From Anaerolineae bacterium (GTDB lineage: Bacteria; Chloroflexota; Anaerolineae; Anaerolineales; Anaerolineaceae), in the NCBI GenBank assembly GCA_011176685.1, contig DUED01000030.1:41836-105835 (forward strand): 64,000 nucleotides of DNA. Reading direction: 5' to 3'. Shown piece by piece: positions 28,115-37,380 of the stretch. The notes beneath the pieces are model-generated. The model did no database searches. It was given only the letters and a program-made list of their open reading frames with translations, and was not told where the DNA came from. Made by a program: the position numbers and the translations under genes. Numbering within the stretch: the first letter of the stretch is position 1; each line of letters opens with the position of its first letter.

Positions 28115-30232
28115 ATGAAAAAAGACAAAACTATTTCCTGGATACTAATAATCTGTTTACTTTTTTCCTTAATTGGCTGCAACGGTGACGATGAAACCCC
28201 AACTGAACCAGATGAATTTGAGCTTGGAAGCTGCGACCTGAGCGTTTTAATAGATATTCTCGAAAATGTCGGCGCACAAGGCGCTATCATCAATATCATG
28301 CCCTGCACCTATGAAGTGAACAGCATCCACAACGAACCTACTACCCCGGATTTGGACTCTTATCACGGTGTTGGTTTACCGCCCATCGAAGCACCAGTAA
28401 CCATCAATGGAATGGGAGATGTCACCTTCACCCGCGGGGAAAATTCGGAATTCCTGCGGTTCTTCTACGTGACTGAGACAGGCGAACTCTACCTCAATAA
28501 CATTAACCTGGAGAATGGGTATCTTCCCCCCGAAATGTACCACTCCAAAGGCAGTGCCGTTTTGAATCAGGGCGGACGGGTTGAGCTCACGGATTGCGAG
28601 CTGGTCAATAATATTGGCTCCTCAGGCGGGGCGATCTATAATGACGGTGGAGTGCTGGAACTCTGGAACACCACCCTGAGCGACAACATGGCAGAAGATG
28701 CAGGCGGTGCTGTTACAAGCACCGAAGGGGGAATAATCTATACGGAGGAAGCAGTTTTCTTACGCAATCTGTGTCATCATTCGGGCGGCGCCATTTTCAA
28801 CCAGGGAGCGATGCAGATAGAGAACAACACTCGGTTCCAGTTTAACACGGCCGGAGGTGGCGGAGCTATCGCCCATCGAAGCGATACCACCTTACAAATC
28901 ACCGATGCTGTATTCTCCGACAACACTGCGGATTTTAATGGAGGAGCAATCAGCGATGGTGGTGGCGCGCCCGACCACTTCACGACGATACAAAATTGCT
29001 TATTTGAAAATAATATCGCCGGTCCTGGCAATAATTCCACAGGCGGCGCAATCGCTGTTGGCGAAGGCCGGATGAACATCCACAGCGGCAGCCAATTCAT
29101 TAACAACCAGGCAACCACGGGTGGCGCGGTTCATAGCCAAGGAACCGATCTCAATATTTCTACAGCAACTCTTGAGAATAACCACGCTGATTTTGATGGG
29201 GGCGCTGTATGGATCGGCCATGATACAATAGCCACCCTTGCTGTAAATCACATTGTCAATAATATAGCCGAAAAAAGCGGCGGCGGTATTTGGAACGATG
29301 GCACTACCACCATCGATAGAACAACCATCGACCAGAACCAAGCAGTTCAAGCTTTTGCGGGTGGGATCGATAATGATGGCAATCTAACCATTACGTATTC
29401 GACCATCTCTAACAACACATCAGCATTATCCGGTGGAGGGATCTACAACCACAATTTGGGGAGCCTGATCATTTTCAACAGCACCATTTCTGGTAATCAG
29501 AGCGATAGAGGCAGTGCTATATACAACGCAGGCCAGATGAATATCAGCCACAGCACGATCGCTTTTAATTATACTGAAAATGGTGGTGCGGTTCATTCCT
29601 ATTATAGTGGATCGATCACTGCGAAAAACAGCATCATTGCCAACAACACCGGTGTGTGGGGTAACTGCGGAGGAAGCGTGGATGCCTTAGGTGACAACCT
29701 GGATGATGACGGCACCTGCAACTTCTCCATCAGCGCTGACCCGAAGCTCGACCCGCTGGCGGATAACGGGGGGGATACGCTGACACACGCGCTCCTTTTT
29801 TTAAGCCCAGCCAGGGATGCAGTCACAGACTGCACGGATATCGGCGGATCACCAGTGGTGGACATGGACCAGCGTAAGATCAGCCGACCGCAGGGTGACG
29901 CGTGCGATATCGGTGCTTATGAGTTTGCTTTATTTGAACTGCCTGAATCTCCAATCCCCTGGGTGATATTTCTGCAAAGATCAACCTGCCGTGAACGACC
30001 CGGAGACCAATACAATCCTTTGGCTTACATTGAAGCCGGCGAAAGCGCCAATGTGGTCGGCATCAATCCCAACCAGAACTGGTTCCAGGTAAAGGATCCG
30101 GCCTACGGCATCGTCTGCTGGGTCTATGAAGAACAGGTGGAATTCTTCGGCGACCTGAGCCAGGTGCGGGTGGTTGGTCCGGGTGCGGAGAAAGAACCCC
30201 CGCCCAACGGTAGTCAACCTGGGGCTCCTTAA
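28115..30232 (+). CDS. Surface lipoprotein with right-handed parallel beta-helix and SH3-like C-terminus
   Basis: A 705-residue exported protein. The leader ends in lipobox LIGC (Cys near 24). From about residue 90 to 520 it contains many rungs of the type GGAIYNDGG, GGAVTS, GGGIWNDG and NNTA, typical of polymorphic-outer-membrane-like parallel beta-helices found in large surface proteins. DIGAYEF near 610 is the usual end of such helices. The last 90 residues (CRERPG, YIEAGESANVVG, WFQVK, WVYEEQVEF) look like a bacterial SH3 domain. AGGAGG precedes ATG 28115. Probably a cell-surface adhesin or carbohydrate-binding protein; no catalytic motif was seen. Confidence 0.82.
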   Translation: MKKDKTISWILIICLLFSLIGCNGDDETPTEPDEFELGSCDLSVLIDILENVGAQGAIINIMPCTYEVNSIHNEPTTPDLDSYHGVGLPPIEAPVTINGMGDVTFTRGENSEFLRFFYVTETGELYLNNINLENGYLPPEMYHSKGSAVLNQGGRVELTDCELVNNIGSSGGAIYNDGGVLELWNTTLSDNMAEDAGGAVTSTEGGIIYTEEAVFLRNLCHHSGGAIFNQGAMQIENNTRFQFNTAGGGGAIAHRSDTTLQITDAVFSDNTADFNGGAISDGGGAPDHFTTIQNCLFENNIAGPGNNSTGGAIAVGEGRMNIHSGSQFINNQATTGGAVHSQGTDLNISTATLENNHADFDGGAVWIGHDTIATLAVNHIVNNIAEKSGGGIWNDGTTTIDRTTIDQNQAVQAFAGGIDNDGNLTITYSTISNNTSALSGGGIYNHNLGSLIIFNSTISGNQSDRGSAIYNAGQMNISHSTIAFNYTENGGAVHSYYSGSITAKNSIIANNTGVWGNCGGSVDALGDNLDDDGTCNFSISADPKLDPLADNGGDTLTHALLFLSPARDAVTDCTDIGGSPVVDMDQRKISRPQGDACDIGAYEFALFELPESPIPWVIFLQRSTCRERPGDQYNPLAYIEAGESANVVGINPNQNWFQVKDPAYGIVCWVYEEQVEFFGDLSQVRVVGPGAEKEPPPNGSQPGAP

Positions 30233-30256
30233 TTGACAGCATAATACAATTATTAT

Positions 30257-30287
30257 AAGCAAGGGCGAGGTTGATCTTGCCCTTGCT
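30257..30287. terminator. Bidirectional terminator hairpin
   Basis: Near-perfect 13-bp stem AAGCAAGGGCGAG / CTTGCCCTTGCTT with a six-base loop, 24 bp after the beta-helix stop and directly beyond the stop of the decayed minus-strand gene. It can serve both directions. Confidence 0.7.
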
Positions 30288-30288
30288 T

Positions 30289-30780
30289 CTATTTATATGC
30301 AGGTGTGTGCGTATCTATGGGAACCGAGGTATCCGTCAGGGTCGGTGTTTCTTCTAGAGTTGCTGTGGGTGTTGGGGTCTCAGTGGGCGTTGGCGTGATG
30401 GTAGGCGTTAAGGTCGCCAGCATGCTGTGCAGGCGGATGCTCTTCTCAGCATAGCCCTTCAGGTGTGCTCTCTATAATGATGCGCAAGGTGAAATTCTCG
30501 GCTCTCACAGAGTATAAGTCGAGCGTATATATTCTTGCTGACTGCGAGAATTGCTGGCGCACAGCGCTCATCAATGTATACCATTGGGACGGATTATCGC
30601 CAATGCCCTATTGCAGACTGAACTGTTTGAATTGGCTGGTGGCTGTCACGACTGCATAGATATCCAAAGGAACTACGCCCGGCAGCCCAGTTGGTAATAG
30701 CAGATCACATGGCACAGCTGGATCACTTGGGGAAATGCATTCGTTCTCCTGAAAAGGGCATTTCACTAAATGAAACACAA
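30289..30780 (-). pseudogene. C-terminal relic of a class A penicillin-binding protein
   Basis: Reading the minus strand gives ECISPSDPAVPCDLLLPTG and PGVVPLDIYA, then SQFKQFSLQ, an in-frame TAG, GIGDNPSQWYTLMSAVRQQF, a stop after TPEG, and one frame over AEKSIRLHSM followed by a Thr-Pro repeat tail ending at 30289. This order (acidic/Cys linker, beta domain with QYGIG-like motif, TPT tail) is what I associate with the C-terminus of Chloroflexota transglycosylase/transpeptidases. An internal stop plus a frameshift, and the loss of everything upstream, mark it as dead. Confidence 0.65.
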
Positions 30781-30806
30781 ATCCTTATAGTGAATCTTTT
30801 GATGAG

Positions 30807-30989
30807 CTTGCCAGGAGTGGCCAGGTGTGGCGCTACGACAGCGGTACCACTTGGGCCCAGGTCAATGTGAGCGGGTTCGGGAATACTAAGAACGGAATGA
30901 TTACCAGCATGGCAGTCTTTGACGAACAACTTTGTGTGGGGACGGATAATAAATCTGATAAAGGAGAAGTGTGGTGTACTATCGATTGA
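30807..30989 (+). pseudogene. Relic of a repeat protein (beta-propeller-like, WR-dG-TTW motif)
   Basis: A 60-codon open tail ending in TGA: GQVWRYDSGTTWAQVNVSGF, then SMAVFDEQLCVGTDNK and GEVWCTID. This is one blade of the GGxVWRSxDGxTWxxVxxxGFG...LxVFxGxLYAGTxN...GAEVWR repeat seen in large surface proteins. No start or further repeats are present upstream. Confidence 0.55.
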
Positions 30990-31057
30990 TAAGGTAAGGC
31001 TCCCTAAAAATAGTACCAGCAAGCAGTAGACACAACTATGAACAAAGGAGCCAAGCA

Positions 31058-31195
31058 TTAAAAAGAGCAAATGTCGTGAAAGCCAAATCATCGAAATCCC
31101 TAACGAAGGGGAGTCAGGAATGCCAGTCACTGAGATTTGCAGAGAACACGGCATTTGCCGGTTACATACTACAAATGGAAATCAAAATAGGGAGA
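31058..31195 (+). pseudogene. Relic of IS3-family transposase OrfA
   Basis: Reads IKKSKCRESQIIEIPNEGES, GMPVTEICREHGIC, then after a frameshift TYYKWKSK and a stop. This matches the helix-turn-helix OrfA protein of IS3-family elements (typically SRFSESQIVAILKEGEAG...DICRKHGISRATYYKWKSKYG). No OrfB, catalytic DDE domain or terminal repeats remain. The following open stretch to 31343 is not recognised. Confidence 0.7.
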
Positions 31196-31395
31196 TCACC
31201 TGATCTGGCCAAAACTGGTAGCCCTTACGGGTGTTGAAGGGTCGTCTGAGACGATTGTACTTGCAGAAATTCAAGATTTACCAATAATTTCAATCGAACA
31301 GCGTCTGGAAATAGCCAAACTGATGCGCACAAGGGTGACTTGCTAAGGCAGCCCATACCATATTGGGCGGCGTTTTACTTTCAAACATTTGCAGA

Positions 31396-33027
31396 TCAAG
31401 GTACATATATCTTGCTCCAGAAAACCGATGGTGAATCTTTCAGAAAACATAGACTAATTCCATAATATTCAACCTTGATGTAATGGGTATTTCCCCATTC
31501 AGATAAATCTTGCACTCCCCATCGAAAACCCTGTACAAAAGTTGGTTGGAGAGTCTTAATTGAGTAGTTTAGGTCATACTTGTTATGACCTGGCACACTT
31601 TGCATGCGAGGCCAGCTGACATTTTCATTAAAATCGGGGGGCAAGTGTGCAATGTACCTATCGGATTTGCCCAAGAAATCAATAGCTCTTCTACCAGTAA
31701 AATAAGGGATTGAACCTGCCCAATATACGCCGACGGTAGCACCACTTGTGGTCAAGTCACTAACCGCAATTGCCGTATTGACATTATTTTCATTGTCATT
31801 TGCTGTATATGGTTTTACTAACAATGAAATTTGTGGCAAAAAAAGCTTATTTGCGAATATCAGGCCGATTAGTGTCAACAGTATTACCAAAACTTCGGCC
31901 ACATATTTTTTTGGAAAAATCGGATTGCGGAGAAAGTAAACACTGAAAGCCCGAATGCTTGTTATGGCATCTACGATAGCTCTTACCTGGCATGTGAAAA
32001 GTATGGCTGTGAGTGGCATAGATGGTGACATTATGCGCCAGTAAATCCATGGATCACCACCAATATATATTTGGTAACCTATTGCAGAGAAAACAATGGA
32101 AAGCAAAAGCAGTTTCTGCTTTCGGAAATCGAAAACTAGATTCATGCATGACAAAACCAGAATAAAGGTGGTTCCAATCAGGAATGGTGTGATGAACCCG
32201 ACTCCGTCTCTTATTCTTGCTAATAGCGGCATCCCTGTAAGTCTTAGTGTATAAGTGTTTGGTAACAACTCGCCATAATACAAGTATCTGAATACCAGTT
32301 GCCCGATAACAAACAGGAAGAATAAACTGATCGCTGCGAATAACTGCCAAAGACTCTTACGGTTGGTTTTTGGCACAGAGGTTTCCGAGGTAATATATAA
32401 CCATATAAGAATGGCGAAGATAATTGAGTCATTTCTGGTTAAGTATGCCAAACCCAAGCATACAGCCACCAAGAGTAGGAGCGCGGAGTTATTATCTCTC
32501 GTGCAATTAAAGGCGGAAAGAATGCCTAGCAGCAGAAGCAGAGTTAACAACCCTGTTTCCATTCCCATAAGTGACCAAAATGCCAATGGGTAATAGGACA
32601 GAGCGAAGAAAAAAGAAAGAACCCTAATAAGTGCTTTATGCTGGTAGTTCTCATCTTGGACGATATGGTCAGCAATTCGCATGCTTGTATATGCAATTCC
32701 TAACATGAAGCCAACACCTAAAATCTGTATGAATAGTGCGGCTGTAGATTTATCAAAGACCAGGGTGGCAAATGACATCAGCAAAGTCATTAGGAGATTT
32801 GTGTAACCTTCGATACGTTCCCCTGGATTCCAGACTAATCCTGAGCCATGTGAGAAATTCCAGGCGTAACGCATAGAAATCATGGAGTCATCAAATAAAC
32901 AAAAGTACCGCTTACCATCAATAGCGATAAATGATGACCTGTAGATAAAGCCAGCACTCCAAATTACAAAGCCAATAAGTATAATCGCGAGGGCGGCCTT
33001 TTCTAGTTTTCGGGTGGGTATATCCAT
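31396..33027 (-). CDS. Polytopic membrane glycosyltransferase-like protein (GT-C type)
   Basis: A 543-residue integral membrane protein with roughly 10-12 transmembrane helices followed by a soluble C-terminal domain from about 410. After the first helix the loop FCLFDDSMISMRYAWNFSHG carries the DD motif, and SGLVWNPGERIEGYTNLLM follows; this pattern typifies GT-C enzymes that use polyprenyl-phosphate sugars (ArnT/AftB-like). The Asp pair would be the catalytic or metal site. Acceptor and donor are unknown. Its closest neighbours are relics and a regulator, so it is probably monocistronic. Confidence 0.72.
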   Translation of the reverse strand: MDIPTRKLEKAALAIILIGFVIWSAGFIYRSSFIAIDGKRYFCLFDDSMISMRYAWNFSHGSGLVWNPGERIEGYTNLLMTLLMSFATLVFDKSTAALFIQILGVGFMLGIAYTSMRIADHIVQDENYQHKALIRVLSFFFALSYYPLAFWSLMGMETGLLTLLLLLGILSAFNCTRDNNSALLLLVAVCLGLAYLTRNDSIIFAILIWLYITSETSVPKTNRKSLWQLFAAISLFFLFVIGQLVFRYLYYGELLPNTYTLRLTGMPLLARIRDGVGFITPFLIGTTFILVLSCMNLVFDFRKQKLLLLSIVFSAIGYQIYIGGDPWIYWRIMSPSMPLTAILFTCQVRAIVDAITSIRAFSVYFLRNPIFPKKYVAEVLVILLTLIGLIFANKLFLPQISLLVKPYTANDNENNVNTAIAVSDLTTSGATVGVYWAGSIPYFTGRRAIDFLGKSDRYIAHLPPDFNENVSWPRMQSVPGHNKYDLNYSIKTLQPTFVQGFRWGVQDLSEWGNTHYIKVEYYGISLCFLKDSPSVFWSKIYVP

Positions 33028-33948
33028 GTGTTTATATCCTTGGGACAGAGATCAGGTGGTTGGTAATAGACAAGCCGCCTAACAACGGACTTGGTTGAGC
33101 GCCTCAATAAAATTGTTTATAGCTTGTATTTGCTATAAATGATACATAGTTCATCTAACTCTTAACCTAAACTGCATAATAAACCATCCACTGGAAATCA
33201 TTATCCTGACCCTAAGAGCTTTGAAGCAACTGCTAAAGCTTTTTCCTCTTTGTACTCAGGCATCCTCAATTCTGACATTTTTTATTTACCATACTGCATA
33301 GCACAAATGTTTTCTGACAACCGCTTGTTTTGCTTACCATAGCAAAGTTCTTAATAAATTATTATACCTTTTGTAAAATCTAATTTATCGGGCGAATGAA
33401 GGTTGAGAGTATTTTTAAATTTCATATCTAGTTTTGTTGAAATTTTATCGATATTCAATTATTCATCAACTCCTTTTAAAAGAAATCTGATAAAAAATGA
33501 AGTGATTCTGGACACCTCAGATCAAAACACACATGAGTTGCCTTTCCAATTTTATTCCCAATGAAATTGGGAGTGGAGCACTCCCTGCGATGGCTCGAAA
33601 CCATAGCGGGAGGAGTACACAACGCTATGCTCTGTACACGTCTCCGCTCTCTGCTCCTGCAGAGAGCGGAGAAATCCGACAAAACCAGACAGTTACACAA
33701 AATTTCGGGAATGGCTTCTCAGTAACTAATATCAATTTATAAACGTACTGGAAATGGCGATAAACAAGGCAAATAAGTAAATGGGGATGAGAAAATATTA
33801 ATAATATAACTGCATATGGATATATTTCATTTGCTTTCAGGTTTAAGGTCATACTTGGGATGGGTTATCAAAATTCCTGGAAAGATTGATTTTTTTAACA
33901 AAACATGATATTATTATGTATATACTTGTATGTACGAGTTTATACATC
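33028..33948. other. Long intergenic region with hairpin cluster
   Basis: Over 900 bp without an intact gene. A minus-strand 25-codon frame (33201-33278) was seen but not recognised. Three or more inverted repeats are clustered at 33546-33672 (listed separately). Just before the regulator gene, TGTATA at 33917-33922 and TATACA at 33941-33946 form a spaced inverted repeat, a possible site for the GntR-type regulator itself. Confidence 0.4.
33546..33672. repeat. Cluster of inverted repeats (possible structured RNA or mobile-element relic)
   Basis: CCAATTT/AAATTGG (33546-33552, 33564-33570); GGGAGTG/CACTCCC (33569-33575, 33579-33585); and a perfect 14-bp stem with TCCT loop, TCTCCGCTCTCTGC / GCAGAGAGCGGAGA (33641-33672). 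No T-run follows the last stem on either strand. GC content is higher than the surrounding AT-rich DNA. Confidence 0.6.
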
Positions 33949-34701
33949 GTGGTAAATAAGAGTAGCCATATTTCACTTCATATACAGATTCGGAATGAGT
34001 TGCTGGGTGATATTCTAAGTGGAAAGCTGGAGACCGGTGATCGGTTGCCTTCCGAAAACAAATTGCGCACCCGCTTTGATGTATCTCGCACAACAGTCCG
34101 GTTAGCATTAGCAGATTTATCTAGGGCAGGATTTATCTATACTAAACCGGGTAAAGGGACTTATGTAGCCTCATCCATTATCGAACAATCGGGTTATAGA
34201 ATTCCTGGATTTTCAGAGAGTTCTAGGAAGGGTGGTACTCGTATTATCTGCAAAGTCTTGCAGAAAGAAATATCAAAACCCTGTGAGAGTATTGCAGCGC
34301 GAATCCAACTAAATCCAGAAGAACAAATCATCTATATCAAACGTTTACGCTTCGGAAATGGAATCCCAGTGGGATTGGATAATGCATATCTACCTTTTAA
34401 ACTGTGCCCTGAAATTCTCGATATAGACCTTGAACAAAAATCCTTATACGATAGTCTTAGGGATTTGGATTTAACCCCAATAAGAGCTGAACAGATGATG
34501 CAGGTTAGTATGCCAACGGAGGAAGAGAAGGGGATCCTGGATCTAGATGAGGGGATTCCGGTAATGCTGATAGAGAGAATAGCATTCCTTTCTGATGGCA
34601 AGCCTATTGAATATGCAAAATCTACATATAGAGGTGATAAATACCACTTCAACATGATACTTGGACGTGGCGGTGACACCCACTTTTTCCGTGGGCCATA
34701 G
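33949..34701 (+). CDS. GntR-family transcriptional regulator with UTRA domain
   Basis: DNA-binding regulator of the HutC/GntR subfamily, about 250 residues. The winged-helix part shows GDRLPSENKLRTRFDVSRTTVRLAL followed by GFIYTKPGKGTYV; the C-terminal UTRA domain (from about 85) would bind a sugar phosphate or amino sugar phosphate. The start is unclear: the reading frame extends to TTG 33886 and contains ATG 33916, but GTG 33949 places the DNA-binding helix at its usual distance from the N-terminus. It heads the PTS cluster and is the likely controller of it, probably releasing DNA when the phosphorylated substrate accumulates. Confidence 0.85.
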   Translation: MVNKSSHISLHIQIRNELLGDILSGKLETGDRLPSENKLRTRFDVSRTTVRLALADLSRAGFIYTKPGKGTYVASSIIEQSGYRIPGFSESSRKGGTRIICKVLQKEISKPCESIAARIQLNPEEQIIYIKRLRFGNGIPVGLDNAYLPFKLCPEILDIDLEQKSLYDSLRDLDLTPIRAEQMMQVSMPTEEEKGILDLDEGIPVMLIERIAFLSDGKPIEYAKSTYRGDKYHFNMILGRGGDTHFFRGP

Positions 34702-34779
34702 AAAATCTTATTACATTTATTATTGTGTTTTATTAATGAAATAAAAGTATATAAAAGTAAGGCAATAAACGGCATATAT

Positions 34780-35412
34780 ATGGATTCAATTGTAGAACCA
34801 AAACATCAATATCAGGTCAAACATAATATTAAAATGAATCATGCCTTAGGTGAGAAACAAGCAAATATCGACAGAGCAATGCTTCTAGATATAATGCACA
34901 AATATGCTGCTCAACAAGATATTCAACTTAACCCTCATAAGCCAACACTTTTGCGTGAAATAGATGGCTTGTTAGAAAACCTTCAGAAATTTGGCTATTT
35001 ATACTGCCCTTGTAGAATTCGAGATATTAGTGGGGATCTTTTCCGGGACAAGAAAATCAGCTGTCCATGTGCTTACCATAAACGCGAATTGGAGGTGTCA
35101 GGTTTTTGTAAATGCGAACTCTTCATAAAGCCGTTAAGTGGGGAACCTACTTTGGTATCGACGTCTATTCATCGATTAGATATTATAGAAAGATTGTCTT
35201 CCAATTTGTTGGAAGTGACTTTCAGCAAGGATGGCTTGAATAGAGGTGAGGTTAAAGTGTTCGTGCCGCACAAATATGAATTTATTTCAATAGAGGTAGA
35301 AACTGAACATAATTATGAGATCAGTGAAGAAGTTTTGAAAGACCAAATACTCTTCTTTATTTTTAGTTTTACTGATTTCGCCAAAATACTTGTGCAACTT
35401 GTTAGGGTGTAA
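34780..35412 (+). CDS. Ferredoxin-thioredoxin reductase catalytic-chain-like Fe-S protein
   Basis: About 210 residues. The central domain contains CPC, 16 residues, CPC, 12 residues, CKC (YLYCPCRIRD ... ISCPCAYHKRELE ... GFCKCELF), the cysteine pattern of the catalytic subunit of ferredoxin:thioredoxin reductase, where four cysteines hold a [4Fe-4S] cluster and two form the redox disulfide. The usual His of the last CHC is Lys here. About 70 residues precede and about 85 follow this domain; the C-terminal part (VSTSIHRLDIIERL, EVKVFVPHKYEF) is not recognised. It lies between the GntR regulator and PTS IIB, an unexpected setting. ATG 34780 is chosen over a TTG at 34723. Confidence 0.75.
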   Translation: MDSIVEPKHQYQVKHNIKMNHALGEKQANIDRAMLLDIMHKYAAQQDIQLNPHKPTLLREIDGLLENLQKFGYLYCPCRIRDISGDLFRDKKISCPCAYHKRELEVSGFCKCELFIKPLSGEPTLVSTSIHRLDIIERLSSNLLEVTFSKDGLNRGEVKVFVPHKYEFISIEVETEHNYEISEEVLKDQILFFIFSFTDFAKILVQLVRV

Positions 35413-35579
35413 ATATATAGAGGATTTGCGCATTTAATAAATGGATCGTCTCGTAAATGTGTGCCTAATAAAAGCTAGATTATATGGGTTACTTTTGTAC
35501 AAGGATGAGTTTAAAAAGTAATGATTGAGTACTATACGTATTACTTTGCAATTCAAAAGACAAAAAAAGGAAGGCGTAT

Positions 35580-35918
35580 ATGACAAATAAATTAAGGATT
35601 TTTGTAATTTGTTCTTATGCACTATCATCCTCTCTCCTGGTTGAAAAAATGCAGAAATTGGCTCATAAGAAAGAAATACCCATCGAGGCAAAATTTATTA
35701 GTCCAGAAAATCTTAGAGATAAAATTGGAGAGTGTGATGTAGTCTTGTTATCACCTCAAGTTCGTTTTAGCAAAGCCATATTTCAGAAGTTGTTAGAACC
35801 AGCTGGAATCCCAGTAATTGATATACCAATGCAAGTCTACGGTCTAGTTGACGCAGAGAAAGCAATTGCCTTGGCCATCGAAGCAGCTAAAGGAATGAAT
35901 CGGAAAGGAGAAAGATAA
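35580..35918 (+). CDS. PTS lactose/cellobiose-family EIIB component
   Basis: Phosphocarrier domain of 112 residues that accepts phosphate from EIIA on a cysteine and passes it to the sugar during transport. The P-loop begins VICSYALSSSLLVEKM with the active-site Cys in the usual place (about residue 11); DVVLLSPQVRF and the ending YGLVDAEKAIALA match CelA/ChbB-type proteins. A strong AAGGAAGG precedes ATG 35580. It is followed by EIIC with a 64-bp gap. Confidence 0.9.
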   Translation: MTNKLRIFVICSYALSSSLLVEKMQKLAHKKEIPIEAKFISPENLRDKIGECDVVLLSPQVRFSKAIFQKLLEPAGIPVIDIPMQVYGLVDAEKAIALAIEAAKGMNRKGER

Positions 35919-35982
35919 TATTGATCAATAAAAACAAAAAGAGGAAAAGAAAAAAGTTAAAATAAAAAAGGAGAAATACGAA

Positions 35983-37248
35983 ATGAAAAAGAAAGAATCT
36001 CTAGGTTTTGTAGGGGCTGCCTCCTCTTGGATTGAGGAGAAGATTGCACCAGGAGTGGCAAAATTTACAGAGAATAAATATGTAAGTGCGATTAGGCAAG
36101 CCCTTTTGGACACAATCCCCCTGATGCTTATTGGTAGTGTATTCCTAATCATCTGGCTCTTCCCCGTCCAAGCTTGGATGGATTTTGTTGCTCCATTCAC
36201 GTCGCAATTGTTAGTGATGGTTTCGTACACTTTTGGCGCGTTAGGTCTTGTGTCCTCATTCACCGTCGCAAATCGTTTAGCGAGAAACTTGGATATGGAT
36301 CCAATTATGCCCTCAATTTTCTCAGTATTGAGCTTCTTGATTCTCTCACCTCCTGTAGAGGGTATGATACCGATGGGGTTCCTCGGTGGCACTGGCTTAT
36401 TCGGGGCTATCATTGTAGGCATACTAACTGTGCTCATATTGAGGTTCTTCTATGAGCATAAAATTATGATAAAAATGCCTAAAGAGGTCCCAGAGGGAAT
36501 TTCAAATGTGTTTGCATCCATTCTTCCAGGGATTGCGTGCCTCGGACTGGTATGGTTTGTACGCGTCGTGATTAATTTTGACTTCAACACATTCATTCTG
36601 GGTTTGCTTCAACCACTGGTTGTTGCGGGGGATTCGCTTTTGGCTCTTAATATAGAGGCATTAATAGGGCGTATAGCCTGGAGTGTTGGTATTCACGGTT
36701 ACACAGTCGTACAATCAGTAGCAATGCCGTTTTGGACTATAGCCGTTACCGAAAATGCAGAGGCAGTGGCGGCAGGATTGTCAATACCCCATATAGGGAC
36801 GAGCATGTTTTTGGATGGGCTCGCACTCTGGTCGGGAACAACAACCTGGCCAGTAATTGGTATCCTCCTGTTTTCCAAGCTTCGGTCCTTTAGGGCCCTT
36901 GGGCGGGTGAATGCACCAGTAGGCTTTTTTTGCATATGGGAGCCGATTATGTTTGGTTTGCCCATTATTCTCAATCCACTCCTAATTATTCCCTTTATAC
37001 TATCCTGTCTTTGGGGAGTAACATTTGCCTGGATAATGGTTAGCATCGGATGGGTTACAGTACCATACGTCGTGATTCCAATGATCACCCCGCCAATCAT
37101 GTCTGGCTTTTTAGCTACTGGTGGCGATTGGCGCTCCATACCGCTTAGTGTAATCGTGCTTGTTGGAGCCACGGTAATTTGGTATCCTTTCATTAAAGCA
37201 TGGGAAAGGATTCGGGCACTTGAGGATCCAGGTGACGTGATTAAATAA
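35983..37248 (+). CDS. PTS lactose/cellobiose-family EIIC permease
   Basis: Membrane channel component, 421 residues with about ten hydrophobic segments, which imports and presents a beta-linked disaccharide or related sugar for phosphorylation. Typical features are the amphipathic start SWIEEKIAPGVAKFTENKYVSAIRQ, IPLMLIGSVFLIIW, the substrate region GYTVVQSVAMPFWT, and VNAPVGFFCIWEPIMFGLPIILNP, which contains the conserved NEP-like turn as WEP. AAAGGAGAAA precedes the ATG. The sugar cannot be named from sequence. Confidence 0.9.
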   Translation: MKKKESLGFVGAASSWIEEKIAPGVAKFTENKYVSAIRQALLDTIPLMLIGSVFLIIWLFPVQAWMDFVAPFTSQLLVMVSYTFGALGLVSSFTVANRLARNLDMDPIMPSIFSVLSFLILSPPVEGMIPMGFLGGTGLFGAIIVGILTVLILRFFYEHKIMIKMPKEVPEGISNVFASILPGIACLGLVWFVRVVINFDFNTFILGLLQPLVVAGDSLLALNIEALIGRIAWSVGIHGYTVVQSVAMPFWTIAVTENAEAVAAGLSIPHIGTSMFLDGLALWSGTTTWPVIGILLFSKLRSFRALGRVNAPVGFFCIWEPIMFGLPIILNPLLIIPFILSCLWGVTFAWIMVSIGWVTVPYVVIPMITPPIMSGFLATGGDWRSIPLSVIVLVGATVIWYPFIKAWERIRALEDPGDVIK

Positions 37249-37380
37249 TCACACGGTCAAGCAAGAGACGATCCTTTAGAAAGAAAGGGAAACAGACCGG
37301 GAGAAAAAGGATTGGTGGCTTATGAGGGTCAACTTATAAGCAATGTAAATATTCGATGGCCAATGTAATCACTTGATAAC

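Noticed and set aside
28600..29600. Possible CRISPR or DNA repeat array in the beta-helix gene
   Set aside because: The periodicity is at protein level (GGAIYN-type rungs) with diverged DNA and no constant spacer length; no CRISPR array was seen anywhere in the window.
33201..33278. 25-codon minus-strand frame ending LLGSG
   Set aside because: Its charged sequence looks protein-like, but there is no ribosome site and no family I can name; it may be a relic.
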